Assembly (NCBI RefSeq): GCF_049800955.1
Contig: NZ_JBNAGA010000001.1
Location: 2,149,501-2,213,500, forward strand
Origin: JAKVBH01 sp049800955
Lineage (GTDB): Bacteria > Pseudomonadota > Alphaproteobacteria > Rhodobacterales > Rhodobacteraceae
DNA: 64,000 bases
Direction: 5' to 3'
Shown here: positions 47,733 through 56,425 of the stretch, in pieces
How positions within the stretch are numbered: position 1 is the first letter of the stretch
Layout: every line of letters starts with the position of its first letter
The notes under the pieces: generated by a model
What the model was told of the DNA's origin: nothing
Database searches by the model: none
The model's input: only the letters and a program-made list of their open reading frames with translations
Made by a program: the position numbers and the translations under genes

Positions 47733-50090
47733 TCAAAATGGAACGTCGTCGGCGCCAGTGATGAACTTCGCCACAACTTTCTTGATCCCTGCCTTCTCGA
47801 AATCGATTTCAAGCTTGTCGCCCTCAACCCCGATGATGGCGCCATAGCCGAACTTTTGATGGAAGACCCGATCGCCCATCACATGGGAGGACACGGCAGC
47901 GGCATCAATCACCATGTTCTTGCTTTCGCGCGGCTGCGACATTGGGCGCTGCGATGAGCGCTCCTGCAAGCGCCGCCAGCCCGGCGAATTGTAGACATTC
48001 GCGGCCGCCGCGGCATCCTCGAGGCCGGATTCGATGCCCGACCCCATGGATTGCGCCCCCATGCCGCCGCCGTAGAGACCCGGCGGCGTCAAAACATCCA
48101 CATGCGCCTCAGGCAGCTCATCAATGAACCGTGACGGGAGCGCATTTTGCCACTGTCCAAAAACACGCCGGTTGGCAGCGAAGGAAATCGTGCAGACCTC
48201 CTCGGCGCGGGTGATCCCCACATAGGCCAGACGGCGCTCTTCCTCGAGGCCCTTGATCCCGCTCTCATCCATGGAACGCTGCGACGGAAACAGCCCGTCT
48301 TCCCAACCCGGCAAGAAGACCGCCGGGAATTCCAGCCCCTTGGCCGCGTGGAGCGTCATGATGGAGACCTTGGCCCCACCATCGTCGCTCTCATTGTCCA
48401 TCACCAGACTGACATGCTCGAGAAAGCCTTGCAGGTTTTCGAACTGCTCCAGCGCTTTGACAAGCTCCTTGAGGTTCTCAAGTCGCCCCGGTGCTTCGGG
48501 GGTTTTTTCATTTTGCCAATGGGTGGTGTAGCCGCTCTCGTCGAGAATGATCTCCGCAAGCTCGGTGTGAGAGAGGCCCGCCTCGCCCGTCATGCGGGAC
48601 CAGCGATCAAGCCCATCCACAAGCACGCGCAGCGCAGCGCCACCTTTGCCCTTGATGAGGCCACCCTCAACACAAAGCCGCGCGCCCTCTTTCAGCGACA
48701 CACCGTTTTCGCGCGCCGTGCGCTGGATCGTCTGCTGCGCCTTGTCCCCCAGCCCCCGCTTGGGCGTGTTCACAATGCGCTCAAACGCCAGATCATCCTC
48801 GGGGCTCACAACAAGTCGGAAGTAGGCCATGGCATCGCGGATCTCCATCCGCTCGTAAAACCGCGGGCCACCGATCACGCGATAGGGCAGACCGATGGTC
48901 AGGAACCGATCCTCAAAGGCGCGCATCTGGTGCGACGCGCGCACGAGGATGGCCATCTGATCCAGCGAAAAGGGCCGCATACCGCGCGTGCCAGATTGCA
49001 TCGCCTCGACCTCTTCCCCAACCCAGCGCGCCTCTTCCTCACCGTCCCAGTGGCCAATCAGGCGCACCTTCTCGCCGTCCTGCGCATCGGTAAAAAGCGT
49101 CTTGCCGAGCCGATCCTTGTTGCCATCAATCACGCCAGACGCCGCCGCGAGGATATGCGGCGTCGAACGGTAATTCTGTTCCAGCCGAACGACCTTCGCG
49201 CCGGGAAAGTCCGTCTCAAAGCGCAGGATGTTGCCAACTTCCGCCCCGCGCCATCCATAGATCGACTGATCGTCATCGCCGACACAACAGATATTCTTGT
49301 GCCCCGAGGCCAGCAGCCGCAGCCACAAATATTGCGCCACGTTGGTATCCTGATACTCGTCCACGAGGATGTAACGGAACCAACGCTGGTATTGCTGCAA
49401 GACATCCTCATGGGTCTGGAAAATCGTGACCATGTGCAACAGCAGGTCGCCGAAATCACAGGCATTCAGCTCCTTGAGCCGCGTTTGATACTGCGCATAA
49501 AGCTCCACGCCGCGCTGATTGTACGCGCTGGCCTCTGCCGCCGGGACCGAAGACGGCGTCCAGGCGCGGTTTTTCCAACCATCGATGATCGACGCAAGCT
49601 GGCGTGGCGGCCAACGCTTGTCATCAATATGGGCGGCCTGAACCAATTGCTTGAGCAGGCGCAATTGATCGTCCGTATCGAGTATCGTGAAATTGGACTT
49701 GAGCCCCACCAATTCAGCATGCCGACGCAACAGCTTCACACCAATGGCGTGAAAAGTGCCCATCCATGGCATGCCTTCCGCGGGTTGACCCAGCAGGCGC
49801 CCCACACGGTTTTTCATCTCGCGCGCGGCTTTGTTCGTGAAGGTAACCGCGAGGATTTCATTGGTCCGCGCTTTATGCGTGTTCAGCAAATGCGCAATGC
49901 GCGTGGTCAAGGCCTTGGTCTTGCCCGTACCCGCCCCCGCCAGCATCAAGACCGGACCATCGAGCGCCTCCACCGCCTCTCGTTGGGCCGGATTCAACTC
50001 ATCGAGATAGGGCGAAGGCCGCGCCGCCATCGCACGCGCGGACAGCGAAGACGCCGCTTCGAACGCATCAAAATCATCAAAACTGCTCAT
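47733..50090 (-). CDS. uvrD: ATP-dependent DNA helicase UvrD/PcrA
   Basis: 785 residues, superfamily 1A helicase for nucleotide-excision and mismatch repair. Motif I LAGAGTGKTKALTTRIAHLL, Ia VTFTNKAAREMKNRVG, II LVDEYQDTNVAQYLW, III DDDQSIYGWRGAEVGN, IV LEQNYRST, V VSIMTLHAAKGLEFPAVFLP and VI EERRLAYVGITRAEEV are all present. The C-terminal 110 residues form a linker and a Tudor-like KFGYGAIIGVEGDKLEIDFE domain, which in UvrD/PcrA binds RNA polymerase or partners. It has its own upstream region of about 105 bases. Confidence 0.95.
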   Translation of the reverse strand: MSSFDDFDAFEAASSLSARAMAARPSPYLDELNPAQREAVEALDGPVLMLAGAGTGKTKALTTRIAHLLNTHKARTNEILAVTFTNKAAREMKNRVGRLLGQPAEGMPWMGTFHAIGVKLLRRHAELVGLKSNFTILDTDDQLRLLKQLVQAAHIDDKRWPPRQLASIIDGWKNRAWTPSSVPAAEASAYNQRGVELYAQYQTRLKELNACDFGDLLLHMVTIFQTHEDVLQQYQRWFRYILVDEYQDTNVAQYLWLRLLASGHKNICCVGDDDQSIYGWRGAEVGNILRFETDFPGAKVVRLEQNYRSTPHILAAASGVIDGNKDRLGKTLFTDAQDGEKVRLIGHWDGEEEARWVGEEVEAMQSGTRGMRPFSLDQMAILVRASHQMRAFEDRFLTIGLPYRVIGGPRFYERMEIRDAMAYFRLVVSPEDDLAFERIVNTPKRGLGDKAQQTIQRTARENGVSLKEGARLCVEGGLIKGKGGAALRVLVDGLDRWSRMTGEAGLSHTELAEIILDESGYTTHWQNEKTPEAPGRLENLKELVKALEQFENLQGFLEHVSLVMDNESDDGGAKVSIMTLHAAKGLEFPAVFLPGWEDGLFPSQRSMDESGIKGLEEERRLAYVGITRAEEVCTISFAANRRVFGQWQNALPSRFIDELPEAHVDVLTPPGLYGGGMGAQSMGSGIESGLEDAAAAANVYNSPGWRRLQERSSQRPMSQPRESKNMVIDAAAVSSHVMGDRVFHQKFGYGAIIGVEGDKLEIDFEKAGIKKVVAKFITGADDVPF

Positions 50091-50149
50091 GGCCGCATCC
50101 TATCTTGCACAAGCTCCGATGTTAAGCCTTGTTCTCTGAATGTTCGCAA

Positions 50150-50194
50150 GACCTTGCGCTTTCATCTTGCCCGAAAACTCCCGCCGGAGGCTCC
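50150..50194 (-). repeat. Dispersed repeat directly after the ThDP enzyme stop codon
   Basis: Minus strand: GGGAGCCTCCGGCGGGAGTT then TTCGGGCAAGATGAAAG begins at the first base after the TAG. It is in sense orientation, like the elements after GST and moaA, and shares the layout of a GC-rich start, a T-rich centre and a GGCAAGA/CCAGAAG tail. Confidence 0.55.
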
Positions 50195-51781
50195 CTAGCC
50201 CAGCAAACGCGGCGTCATCCGAATAAGGGTCGGCCCCTGCGCCTCTTGCGCCTGCATGACCGCCTCGGACAACGCCGCCAAAGTGCCCGGCTCCGTCGCG
50301 CGCGCGCCATAAGCCCGGGCCAACGCCAGAAAATCAGGGTTTTCCACATGGGTCGCGGTCGGCGGAATTTGCGCACCGGTCATGGCATCCGCAATCTCCT
50401 TGAGGGCGGTGTTGTCCCACAGAAGGATCACCACGGGCAGTTTGAGCTCCACCGCTGTGGCCAGCTCCTGGAGCGTATATTGCAAGCCGTAGTCTCCCGC
50501 GATGCAAAACACAGGCGCCCCCCGCCGCGCCATGGCGCCGCCAATGGCGGCGGGCAAAGCATAGCCCAGCGTGCCAAACCCCGTGGGATGGTGCCACAGC
50601 CCCGGCGCGCCCATATCCCAAACCTCCTTGGCCACATAGGCAAACTGGGTCATATCCGAGTAGATCAAGGCATCACGCGGGACCATGCTGCGCAGCGCAT
50701 CGCAAAGCGGCACGATGCCGGGGCGCTCCGCATCCACCTCCGCGCGCCACCGCGCCCGCATCTGTGCAACCTCACCCGCAGCCCATTTGGGCGGCTGATC
50801 TTCAGCCCGCGCGCGGATCGCCACCCCGAGGGCCTCGATACAGCCCGCCGCATCGCCCAGCACTGGCATATCGCCGGCCTTGCACTGCGCCAGAACGGAA
50901 GGGTCGAGATCCACGCGGATCACCAGCGCCTCGCCGCCCAATTCATCGCGCCACAAATCCACTTCCGCCAGCTCGGAGCCAAAGACAACGACCAGATCGG
51001 CGGCGGCCAGAACACGCGCGCTCTCGGGGCGCGGCAGCATCGCGCCAAAGCTCAAGGGATAGTCGACCGGGACCAGACCGCGCCCCGCATATGTCGTGAA
51101 GGCGGCAGCCCCCGTCATCTGCAAAAGCGCGCCCGCATGGACCCCTGCCCGGGCCGCGCCGCCGCCGAAAATGATCAGCGGCTTTTGTGCTGCAAGCAGA
51201 CGCGCGGCAATCTCCGAGATCTGCCCGTAGGCCACTTGGGCGGGTGCAGGGCGCGCAGCTGGAGGTGCCGCAGGGGCAGCCTCCTCCCCCGCCGCAGCGA
51301 TCGGCACCTGAATATATTTCGGGCGCGGTCGTTGGCTCGCGAATTCCGCAAAAGCGCGGTCGAGCAATGCATAAGCCTCATCGGCATTTTGAGCCTCAAG
51401 CGCCCAATCGCAGACCGTGGCCGCCGCGGCGCGTTGATCACGCATCTGGTGCAGCTGTCCGCGCGGTCCGGCAGTTTGGTCGAGACAGGAGGACAGGCAG
51501 AGCACTGGCACTGAGTCCGAATAGGCCTGCCCCAACCCCGTCATGGCATTGGTCAATCCCGGACCCGTGATCGTGAGGCATACGCCCGGCCGCCCGCTGG
51601 CGCGGGCATAGCCATCCGCCATGAACGCCGCCCCGCCTTCATGTCGCGCCAGAACATGGGTGATGCCCGCCTCCTCGATACCGCGATACATCTCGATATT
51701 GTGCACCCCGGGAATGCCAAAGATGACATCAACCCCACGGGCCGCCAATGCATGCGCCATTTCCGCACCCAGTTTTCCCAT
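50195..51781 (-). CDS. ThDP-dependent enzyme of the acetolactate synthase family (possibly 5-guanidino-2-oxopentanoate decarboxylase)
   Basis: 528 residues in three ThDP-enzyme domains. N-terminal VDVIFGIPGVHNIEMYRGIE and LARHEGGAAFMADGYARASG, with the catalytic Glu of the RHE motif; the middle domain has LIIFGGGAARAG; the C-terminal domain contains the metal-binding motif GDYGLQYTLQELATAVELKL ending in WDNTAL. GIPGVHxxEMYRG and RHEGGAAFMADGYARASG resemble AruI, which decarboxylates 2-ketoarginine, more than biosynthetic IlvB; this assignment is tentative. The ATG at 51781 overlaps the trkH stop by one base (TGATG), so it is coupled to a potassium transporter gene with no obvious functional link. 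Confidence 0.7.
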   Translation of the reverse strand: MGKLGAEMAHALAARGVDVIFGIPGVHNIEMYRGIEEAGITHVLARHEGGAAFMADGYARASGRPGVCLTITGPGLTNAMTGLGQAYSDSVPVLCLSSCLDQTAGPRGQLHQMRDQRAAAATVCDWALEAQNADEAYALLDRAFAEFASQRPRPKYIQVPIAAAGEEAAPAAPPAARPAPAQVAYGQISEIAARLLAAQKPLIIFGGGAARAGVHAGALLQMTGAAAFTTYAGRGLVPVDYPLSFGAMLPRPESARVLAAADLVVVFGSELAEVDLWRDELGGEALVIRVDLDPSVLAQCKAGDMPVLGDAAGCIEALGVAIRARAEDQPPKWAAGEVAQMRARWRAEVDAERPGIVPLCDALRSMVPRDALIYSDMTQFAYVAKEVWDMGAPGLWHHPTGFGTLGYALPAAIGGAMARRGAPVFCIAGDYGLQYTLQELATAVELKLPVVILLWDNTALKEIADAMTGAQIPPTATHVENPDFLALARAYGARATEPGTLAALSEAVMQAQEAQGPTLIRMTPRLLG

Positions 51782-53229
51782 CAAGCTCTCCAGAAGTACC
51801 GTGTGAAAATCGCGTAGACCGCGAGCAGTTCCAACCGCCCGATGAGCATCGCAAGCGCCAGCATCCACTTGGCGGCATCATTCAAGCCGCCAAAATTCCC
51901 CGAAGGCCCAATCTCATCGCCAAGGCCCGGGCCGATATTGGCCAAAGCTGCGGATGCCCCGGAAATCGAGGTGACAAAATCCAGACCCGTCAGCGACAGG
52001 GCCACAGACAACACACCCAGTGAGACCACGAAGAAGACGAAAAAAGACATCACGGAGCTCAAAACATCATCGCTCACGGTGCGCCCGTCATAGCGCGGCG
52101 TAAAGATGCCATGGGGGGCTCTGATGCGCCGGATCTGCGCCCGGATCGAGGCAAAGAGCAGCTGGTAGCGGAAAATCTTGATCGAGCAGGCCGTCGAGCC
52201 CGCGCAGCCTCCAATGAGACCTGCAAAGAAGATCACCGCCACCGGCAAGCCGCCCCAGAGCATGTAATCCGTGCTGGCATAGCCCGTTCCCGTGAGGATC
52301 GACATGCCATTGAACAACGTCTTGCGCAGCGCTGCCTCCCCTTCCATGCCAAAGACGCTGACCTGCCACAAAAACAGCCCCGTGACGAGAACGGCTGCCG
52401 TCATGAAAAAGCCGCGCACCTGCGCGTCGGTCAGGATCGGGCGCACGGTCCCCGTTGTCATTTGGACAAACCGCACAAAGGGCAAAGCTGCCAGCGCCAT
52501 GAAGAGAACCGCCACATATTCCGCAGAGGCCGAAAACGCGCCAAAGGACGCGTCATAATTGGCAAAACCGCCTGTAGCGACGGTGGTCATGGCATGCACG
52601 GTGGCATCAAAGGCGTTCATCCCCGCCAGAAGATAGCCGCCCGCGCAGGCCAGTGTCAGCGTGATGTAAATCGTGGAAATACGGCTGGAAATCTGCGTCG
52701 CCCGGGGCAGGATCTTGCCAAAGGTATCGAACCCTTCCGAGCGGAAGATCTGCATCCCGCCCACGCGCAGCTCGGGCAGGAACACCATCGCGACAACAAT
52801 AATGCCAATGCCCCCCAACCATTGCAAAAGCCCGCGCCACAGCAGCAGACCCTTTGGCAATTCATCGAGGCCTGAGAACACCGTCGAACCCGTTGTCGTC
52901 AGTCCGGACATCGCCTCAAAGAAGGCATCGATAAAACGCGCGTCCGTCTCGCCCAACATGAAAGGGATGGCCCCAAAAATGGGCAAAGCCACCCAGACAC
53001 CCGTGGTGAGCAGAAATGTCTGCTGAATGTTGAGACCTTTCTGCACCCCGTTGGAACAGGCCAGGGCGGTCAGCCCGCCTGCGAGGATTGTGATAACCGC
53101 GCTTTCAATGAACACCGGCCAATGGCCACGCCCCTCCGCGAGATCCACGAGAAAGGGCAAGAGCATCATGACGCCCAAGACGGCCACCAAGAGGCCAATC
53201 ACATATCCAACTGGGCGCAGGTCCACCAT
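51781..53229 (-). CDS. trkH: Potassium uptake protein TrkH
   Basis: 482 residues, inner-membrane K+ channel-like subunit with four pore loops. Pore segments visible: MSGLTTTGSTVFSGLDELPK, MTTVATGGFANYDASFG, LTGTGYASTDYMLWGGLPVA and GASAALANIGPGLGDEIGPS, each with the TGG/TGY-type or N-x-G filter position; several helices between them. It would work with TrkA, not in this window. The start at 53229 (MVDLRPVGYV) matches family N-termini although I see no good ribosome-binding site; a TTG at 53265 is the alternative. Confidence 0.93.
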   Translation of the reverse strand: MVDLRPVGYVIGLLVAVLGVMMLLPFLVDLAEGRGHWPVFIESAVITILAGGLTALACSNGVQKGLNIQQTFLLTTGVWVALPIFGAIPFMLGETDARFIDAFFEAMSGLTTTGSTVFSGLDELPKGLLLWRGLLQWLGGIGIIVVAMVFLPELRVGGMQIFRSEGFDTFGKILPRATQISSRISTIYITLTLACAGGYLLAGMNAFDATVHAMTTVATGGFANYDASFGAFSASAEYVAVLFMALAALPFVRFVQMTTGTVRPILTDAQVRGFFMTAAVLVTGLFLWQVSVFGMEGEAALRKTLFNGMSILTGTGYASTDYMLWGGLPVAVIFFAGLIGGCAGSTACSIKIFRYQLLFASIRAQIRRIRAPHGIFTPRYDGRTVSDDVLSSVMSFFVFFVVSLGVLSVALSLTGLDFVTSISGASAALANIGPGLGDEIGPSGNFGGLNDAAKWMLALAMLIGRLELLAVYAIFTRYFWRA

Positions 53230-53288
53230 GTGTGGAGCGTTGGCGCGAGCTTGGTGCAGTGTCAAGAGCGGCTGTGGGCCCTGCGAGA

Positions 53289-53519
53289 TTACCGGTGTGA
53301 GAACATGTCCTGAAAGACATGGGCCGCGATGTCCGCCCGTCTGAGGCCACGCGCCGCCAACTCGCCGTCGCTCAAACCTTCAAGCTGCGCAATCTCGTTG
53401 ATCCGACCGCGCGTCAACGACTGTGGGTTCATGCCCAGCCCCAGGGTCAGGACAAACAGATCCAGACGCGCGCGCCACCCCGGCGCCGGATAGGCAAACT
53501 GAACATTCGACAGCGTCAT
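53289..53519 (-). CDS. DUF1127-type small protein (second copy)
   Basis: 76 residues. The C-terminal RINEIAQLEGLSDGELAARG and LRRADIAAHVFQDMF match the DUF1127/YjiS motif, with a hydrophobic N-terminal half (LFVLTLGLG). It is more divergent from the CcaF-like protein at 47161 and is not followed by CCUCC hairpins. It sits 60 bases upstream of trkH on the same strand. Members of this family in roseobacters are small RNA-binding or stress proteins; the role here is unknown. Confidence 0.7.
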   Translation of the reverse strand: MTLSNVQFAYPAPGWRARLDLFVLTLGLGMNPQSLTRGRINEIAQLEGLSDGELAARGLRRADIAAHVFQDMFSHR

Positions 53520-53566
53520 GGCATGCGCCCCTCTGATCTGATCGGAAACAGGTCCGACCCAAAGAT

Positions 53567-53713
53567 ACCAAGTGCAGGGCTAACACTTGGTGAATGCTTA
53601 ACAGCTCGTTCGCTCTTCCCAGCGCGCCTTGCAACGATGGCCCTGATAAGTCAGCTAGACTGTCCCGCAAAAAGACAAGACGCAGGGGCACATCAGCACC
53701 TCTGCGTCTTTTT
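53567..53713 (+). ncRNA. Candidate plus-strand small RNA
   Basis: No gene is visible between 53520 and 53753. On the plus strand a perfect 8-bp hairpin ACCAAGTG-CAGGGCTAA-CACTTGGT (53567-53591) is followed by about 85 bases and a strong terminator at 53677-53713. This would give an RNA of about 150 nt. No promoter is convincing. Alternatively the first repeat is an operator for the divergent DUF1127 gene and the terminator serves only folE2. Confidence 0.35.
53675..53713. terminator. Bidirectional intrinsic terminator downstream of folE2
   Basis: 12-bp stem AAGACGCAGGGG / CCTCTGCGTCTT (53677-53688, 53699-53710, one G·U). A T-tract follows on the plus strand (TTTTT at 53709-53713) and on the minus strand (GTCTTTTTGC). 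It ends folE2 transcription on the minus strand and would stop any plus-strand transcript. Confidence 0.85.
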
Positions 53714-53753
53714 AATTGCGTAAAACGACAGCACATGCCGCATCGTTGAGCGT

Positions 53754-54854
53754 CTAGCCGGTGTGGATGAGGCTCGCGAAGAGCTTGGGATCGATGGAGC
53801 CTGTGTCAAATGTCGGGCCCGAGACAAGCACGCTGACGGCATCATGGCTGTGCAGGCTCTCCTGATGGCTCGCCACGACGCGGAAATCGCCGATGCGCCC
53901 ATCCACTTGCAGCTGCTCACAAAAGAGCCGGGCCGCGTCTTCCACGAAAATCGGGTTGGCTGCGTTGAGCTCTGCAAAGGCTTGCTCGTCTTCGCGTTTG
54001 ACCATCACCTGCGTTTCCGTCGGCACAGCCGTGCGACACATTTCGATCAGGTCTTCAAACCACAAGCATGGCGTTCCGGGCGCCAGCACAAGGCTGATGC
54101 GCGCCACCGAGCGCTGCGAATGCGGTGTGGCCAGCTGGCCCCGTTCCTGCCGCGCATGCTCAGACAGCTCCAGAGAACACGGACACGTGGACGAGTAAAC
54201 ATAGTCAAGATGCACGATCTTTTTGCGCACGCCCGCAACTTCGATCAGCTCCAGGGCAATATCGTAATATTGGTAGCCGGAGAGACCTGAGCGCAGGCTG
54301 CTCACCTTGAGCGGGAAAGAAAACCGCATCTGGATGCGCGCGTCGAAACTCTCGAGATCGCTTTTGTAGTCATCGAGCGCCGCTTCGATGACATCGAAAC
54401 TGAAGGTCTTCTCGGCGTGGGCATAAAACGAGCGCATGATGCGGCTCATGTTGATGCCTTTCTTGTCCGCATCGAGGCTGACTGTGCCAGTGACGGAGGT
54501 CTCCAGCATCAATGTGCCGTTGTCGCGGGTGCGGTATTGGATGGGCAAGCGGAAGTTTGAGATGCCTACATGCTGGATCGGCTCATTGGCGCCCCGGATC
54601 AGGCTGGCCGGGCCATTTTGCAAATCGGGCATGCGCGCCTTGTACGTGCTGTCGACCTCGAAATCCGTCGGATAGACCGTCGAGAGCTCGGGATACTCGG
54701 GCGTGTAGTCGGGTAAAAGACGCAGCACGTCTCCATCGAGCGCCACGATCTCCGCATCGCCGGATTTGCCCGCCCATTGGCGCAACACAGCCAGCGCCTG
54801 TTCAGCTTCTTCCTTGCTGGGCTTACGATCGACGTCGGGCGTGTAGATGTTCAT
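53754..54854 (-). CDS. folE2: GTP cyclohydrolase FolE2 (type IB)
   Basis: 366 residues, converts GTP to 7,8-dihydroneopterin triphosphate for folate synthesis. Type IB features: GISNFRLPIQYRTRDNGTLM, GTVSLDADKKGINMSRIMRS, SSTCPCSLELSEHARQERGQ with the active-site Cys, HSQRSVARISL and DFRVVASHQESLHSHDAVSV. Type IB enzymes tolerate low zinc and are often under Zur control; a near-palindrome CATAATTG-CAATTGTG (54904-54919) lies 50-65 bases upstream but does not match the Zur consensus. Own promoter and terminator. Confidence 0.95.
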   Translation of the reverse strand: MNIYTPDVDRKPSKEEAEQALAVLRQWAGKSGDAEIVALDGDVLRLLPDYTPEYPELSTVYPTDFEVDSTYKARMPDLQNGPASLIRGANEPIQHVGISNFRLPIQYRTRDNGTLMLETSVTGTVSLDADKKGINMSRIMRSFYAHAEKTFSFDVIEAALDDYKSDLESFDARIQMRFSFPLKVSSLRSGLSGYQYYDIALELIEVAGVRKKIVHLDYVYSSTCPCSLELSEHARQERGQLATPHSQRSVARISLVLAPGTPCLWFEDLIEMCRTAVPTETQVMVKREDEQAFAELNAANPIFVEDAARLFCEQLQVDGRIGDFRVVASHQESLHSHDAVSVLVSGPTFDTGSIDPKLFASLIHTG

Positions 54855-54903
54855 GTGCGCTTCCCCTCCGGTGCCTCACGCGACTTAAGATAAGCGCGAG
54901 AGG

Positions 54904-54919
54904 CATAATTGCAATTGTG
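54904..54919. promoter_or_regulatory. Inverted repeat upstream of folE2
   Basis: CATAATTG / CAATTGTG, 8-base arms with one mismatch, in the 118-base gap between metZ and folE2. It may be an operator; identity unknown. Confidence 0.3.
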
Positions 54920-54972
54920 TAGCTTGTATACGTCCGGTGGGAAAACTGGATCAAAACCGACGCATCTTGGCG

Positions 54973-56154
54973 TCAAACCGCCTCCAAGGCGCGCAGGATA
55001 TCCCGCTCAAGGTCCTGAGGATCCTCGATCCCGCAGGAGAACCGCACCAACCCCGGTGTAATGCCCAATTCGGCCTTTTGCGCATCCGGCAAGCGTTGAT
55101 GGGTCGTGAACGCAGGAGGTGTCGCGATGGATTTTGCATCGCCCAGATTGTTGGAAATCACCGCGATCTCCAGCGCATTGAGGAACCGAAACGCTGCATC
55201 GCGCCCGCCTTTGATGTCAAAGCTCAAAATCGTGCCGCCCGCGCCCATTTGCCGAGAGACAAGGTCATGTTGCGGATGCGAGCTATGGCCCGGATAGATC
55301 ACGCGCGAGAGCTTTTCATGCCCCTGCAAAGCTTCGGCCAGCACCATCGCATTGGTTGTCTGGGCCCGGACGCGGAGTTCCATGGTCTCCAGACCCTTGA
55401 GCATGACCCAGGCGTTAAACGGGCTCATCGCGCCGCCCGTGTGCTTCATGTAAGGCTCAATCGCGCCGCGGATATGCTCCTTGGACCCCAGGATCACGCC
55501 CCCCAGCGCACGGCCCTGACCATCCACGTGTTTCGTTGTGGAATACACAATAATATCAGCGCCTTGCTGAACGGCTTTGGAGTACACCGGCGTTGCAAAC
55601 ACGTTATCCACAACAACGAGCGCGCCCTGCGCATGCGCAATCTCGGAAACGGATTGAATATCAACGACTTCCAGCGCGGGGTTCGAAATCGTCTCGAAGA
55701 AACACAACCGCGTATCCGGCCGTACGGCCGCGCGCCAGGCATCAAGATCCGTTCCGTCGATCAGCGTGACGTCAACGCCATATCTCGGTAAGATATTCTC
55801 AAGGATGTAGAGGCAGGAGCCAAAGAGCGCGCGCCCGGCGACCACATGATCCCCCGCCTTCAGAAATGCCATGAGCGCGCCGTTGACCGCCGCCATGCCG
55901 GAGGCCGTGGCAAAGCCATCTTCCGTACCTTCCAACGCGGCGATGCGCTCCTCGAACATGGCCACAGTGGGATTACCGTAGCGCGCGTAGATGAACTCGT
56001 CTGGCCCCGATTGCAAAAACCGCGCTTCTGCCGCTTCCGCCGTGTCATAGACAAAGCCCTGCGTAAGAAACAGCGCTTCACTCACCTCGCCGTATTGCGA
56101 ACGGCGCGTGCCTGCATGCACTGCTTTCGTGCGTGGATTCAGATCATCACTCAT
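54973..56154 (-). CDS. metZ: O-succinylhomoserine sulfhydrylase
   Basis: 393 residues, PLP-dependent Cys/Met metabolism enzyme making homocysteine directly from O-succinyl- or O-acetylhomoserine and sulfide. YARYGNPTVAMFEERIAALE, TASGMAAVNGALMAFL, and VYSTTKHVDGQGRALGG, in which the Lys of TTKH holds PLP. The C-terminal RFSCGIEDPQDLERDILRAL is the family tail. Its leader carries a SAM-II riboswitch and a terminator, so it is repressed by S-adenosylmethionine. Choice of metZ over metB/metY rests on the riboswitch context and sequence type. Confidence 0.92.
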   Translation of the reverse strand: MSDDLNPRTKAVHAGTRRSQYGEVSEALFLTQGFVYDTAEAAEARFLQSGPDEFIYARYGNPTVAMFEERIAALEGTEDGFATASGMAAVNGALMAFLKAGDHVVAGRALFGSCLYILENILPRYGVDVTLIDGTDLDAWRAAVRPDTRLCFFETISNPALEVVDIQSVSEIAHAQGALVVVDNVFATPVYSKAVQQGADIIVYSTTKHVDGQGRALGGVILGSKEHIRGAIEPYMKHTGGAMSPFNAWVMLKGLETMELRVRAQTTNAMVLAEALQGHEKLSRVIYPGHSSHPQHDLVSRQMGAGGTILSFDIKGGRDAAFRFLNALEIAVISNNLGDAKSIATPPAFTTHQRLPDAQKAELGITPGLVRFSCGIEDPQDLERDILRALEAV

Positions 56155-56170
56155 GGGTTATCCCTTCCAA

Positions 56171-56205
56171 AACAAAACCCCCGATCCGGCGAGGCGAACG
56201 GGGGT
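56171..56205 (-). terminator. Intrinsic terminator in the metZ leader
   Basis: Stem ACCCCCG / CGGGGGT (56177-56183, 56199-56205), 15-base loop, followed on the minus strand by TTTTGTTTTGG. It lies 38 bases after the riboswitch aptamer and ends 16 bases before the metZ ATG. Confidence 0.75.
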
Positions 56206-56241
56206 CCCAGATGGGCCTGTCAGGCCGAAGGGGCGTCGTTT

Positions 56242-56299
56242 CAACCTTTTAGCGGTGTGTTTTTACCGTGGCCCGCAATCCGGAAACAAATCGCCACGT
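56242..56299 (-). ncRNA. SAM-II riboswitch aptamer upstream of metZ
   Basis: Minus strand: stem P1 CGTGGC (56298-56293) pairs with GCCACG (56272-56267); the loop between them reads GATTTGTTTCCGGATTGCGG, as in known SAM-II loops (GATTT...CCG.ATTGC). After P1 comes GGTAAAAACACACCGCTAAA and AGG, with the conserved GCTAAAAGG that forms the pseudoknot side. SAM-II lies upstream of metA/metZ in alphaproteobacteria and turns expression off when S-adenosylmethionine binds. Confidence 0.85.
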
Positions 56300-56425
56300 C
56301 TTGAGGTGGGAGTTACGGTGTTGCGCGCAAATGGTCAAGACCGTTACGCAGATGTAACCGCCCCTTTACGCCAGTGTCATAGCGTTAAGCCCTCTGATCG
56401 CTACAAGATATAGTGGGGCAGCAGC

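Noticed and set aside
48147..50198. A 683-codon open frame on the plus strand
   Set aside because: Antisense to uvrD, where all helicase motifs are present on the minus strand.
54904..54919. Zur operator upstream of folE2
   Set aside because: Low-zinc regulation would fit FolE2, but CATAATTGCAATTGTG does not match the known Zur consensus; kept only as an unidentified inverted repeat.
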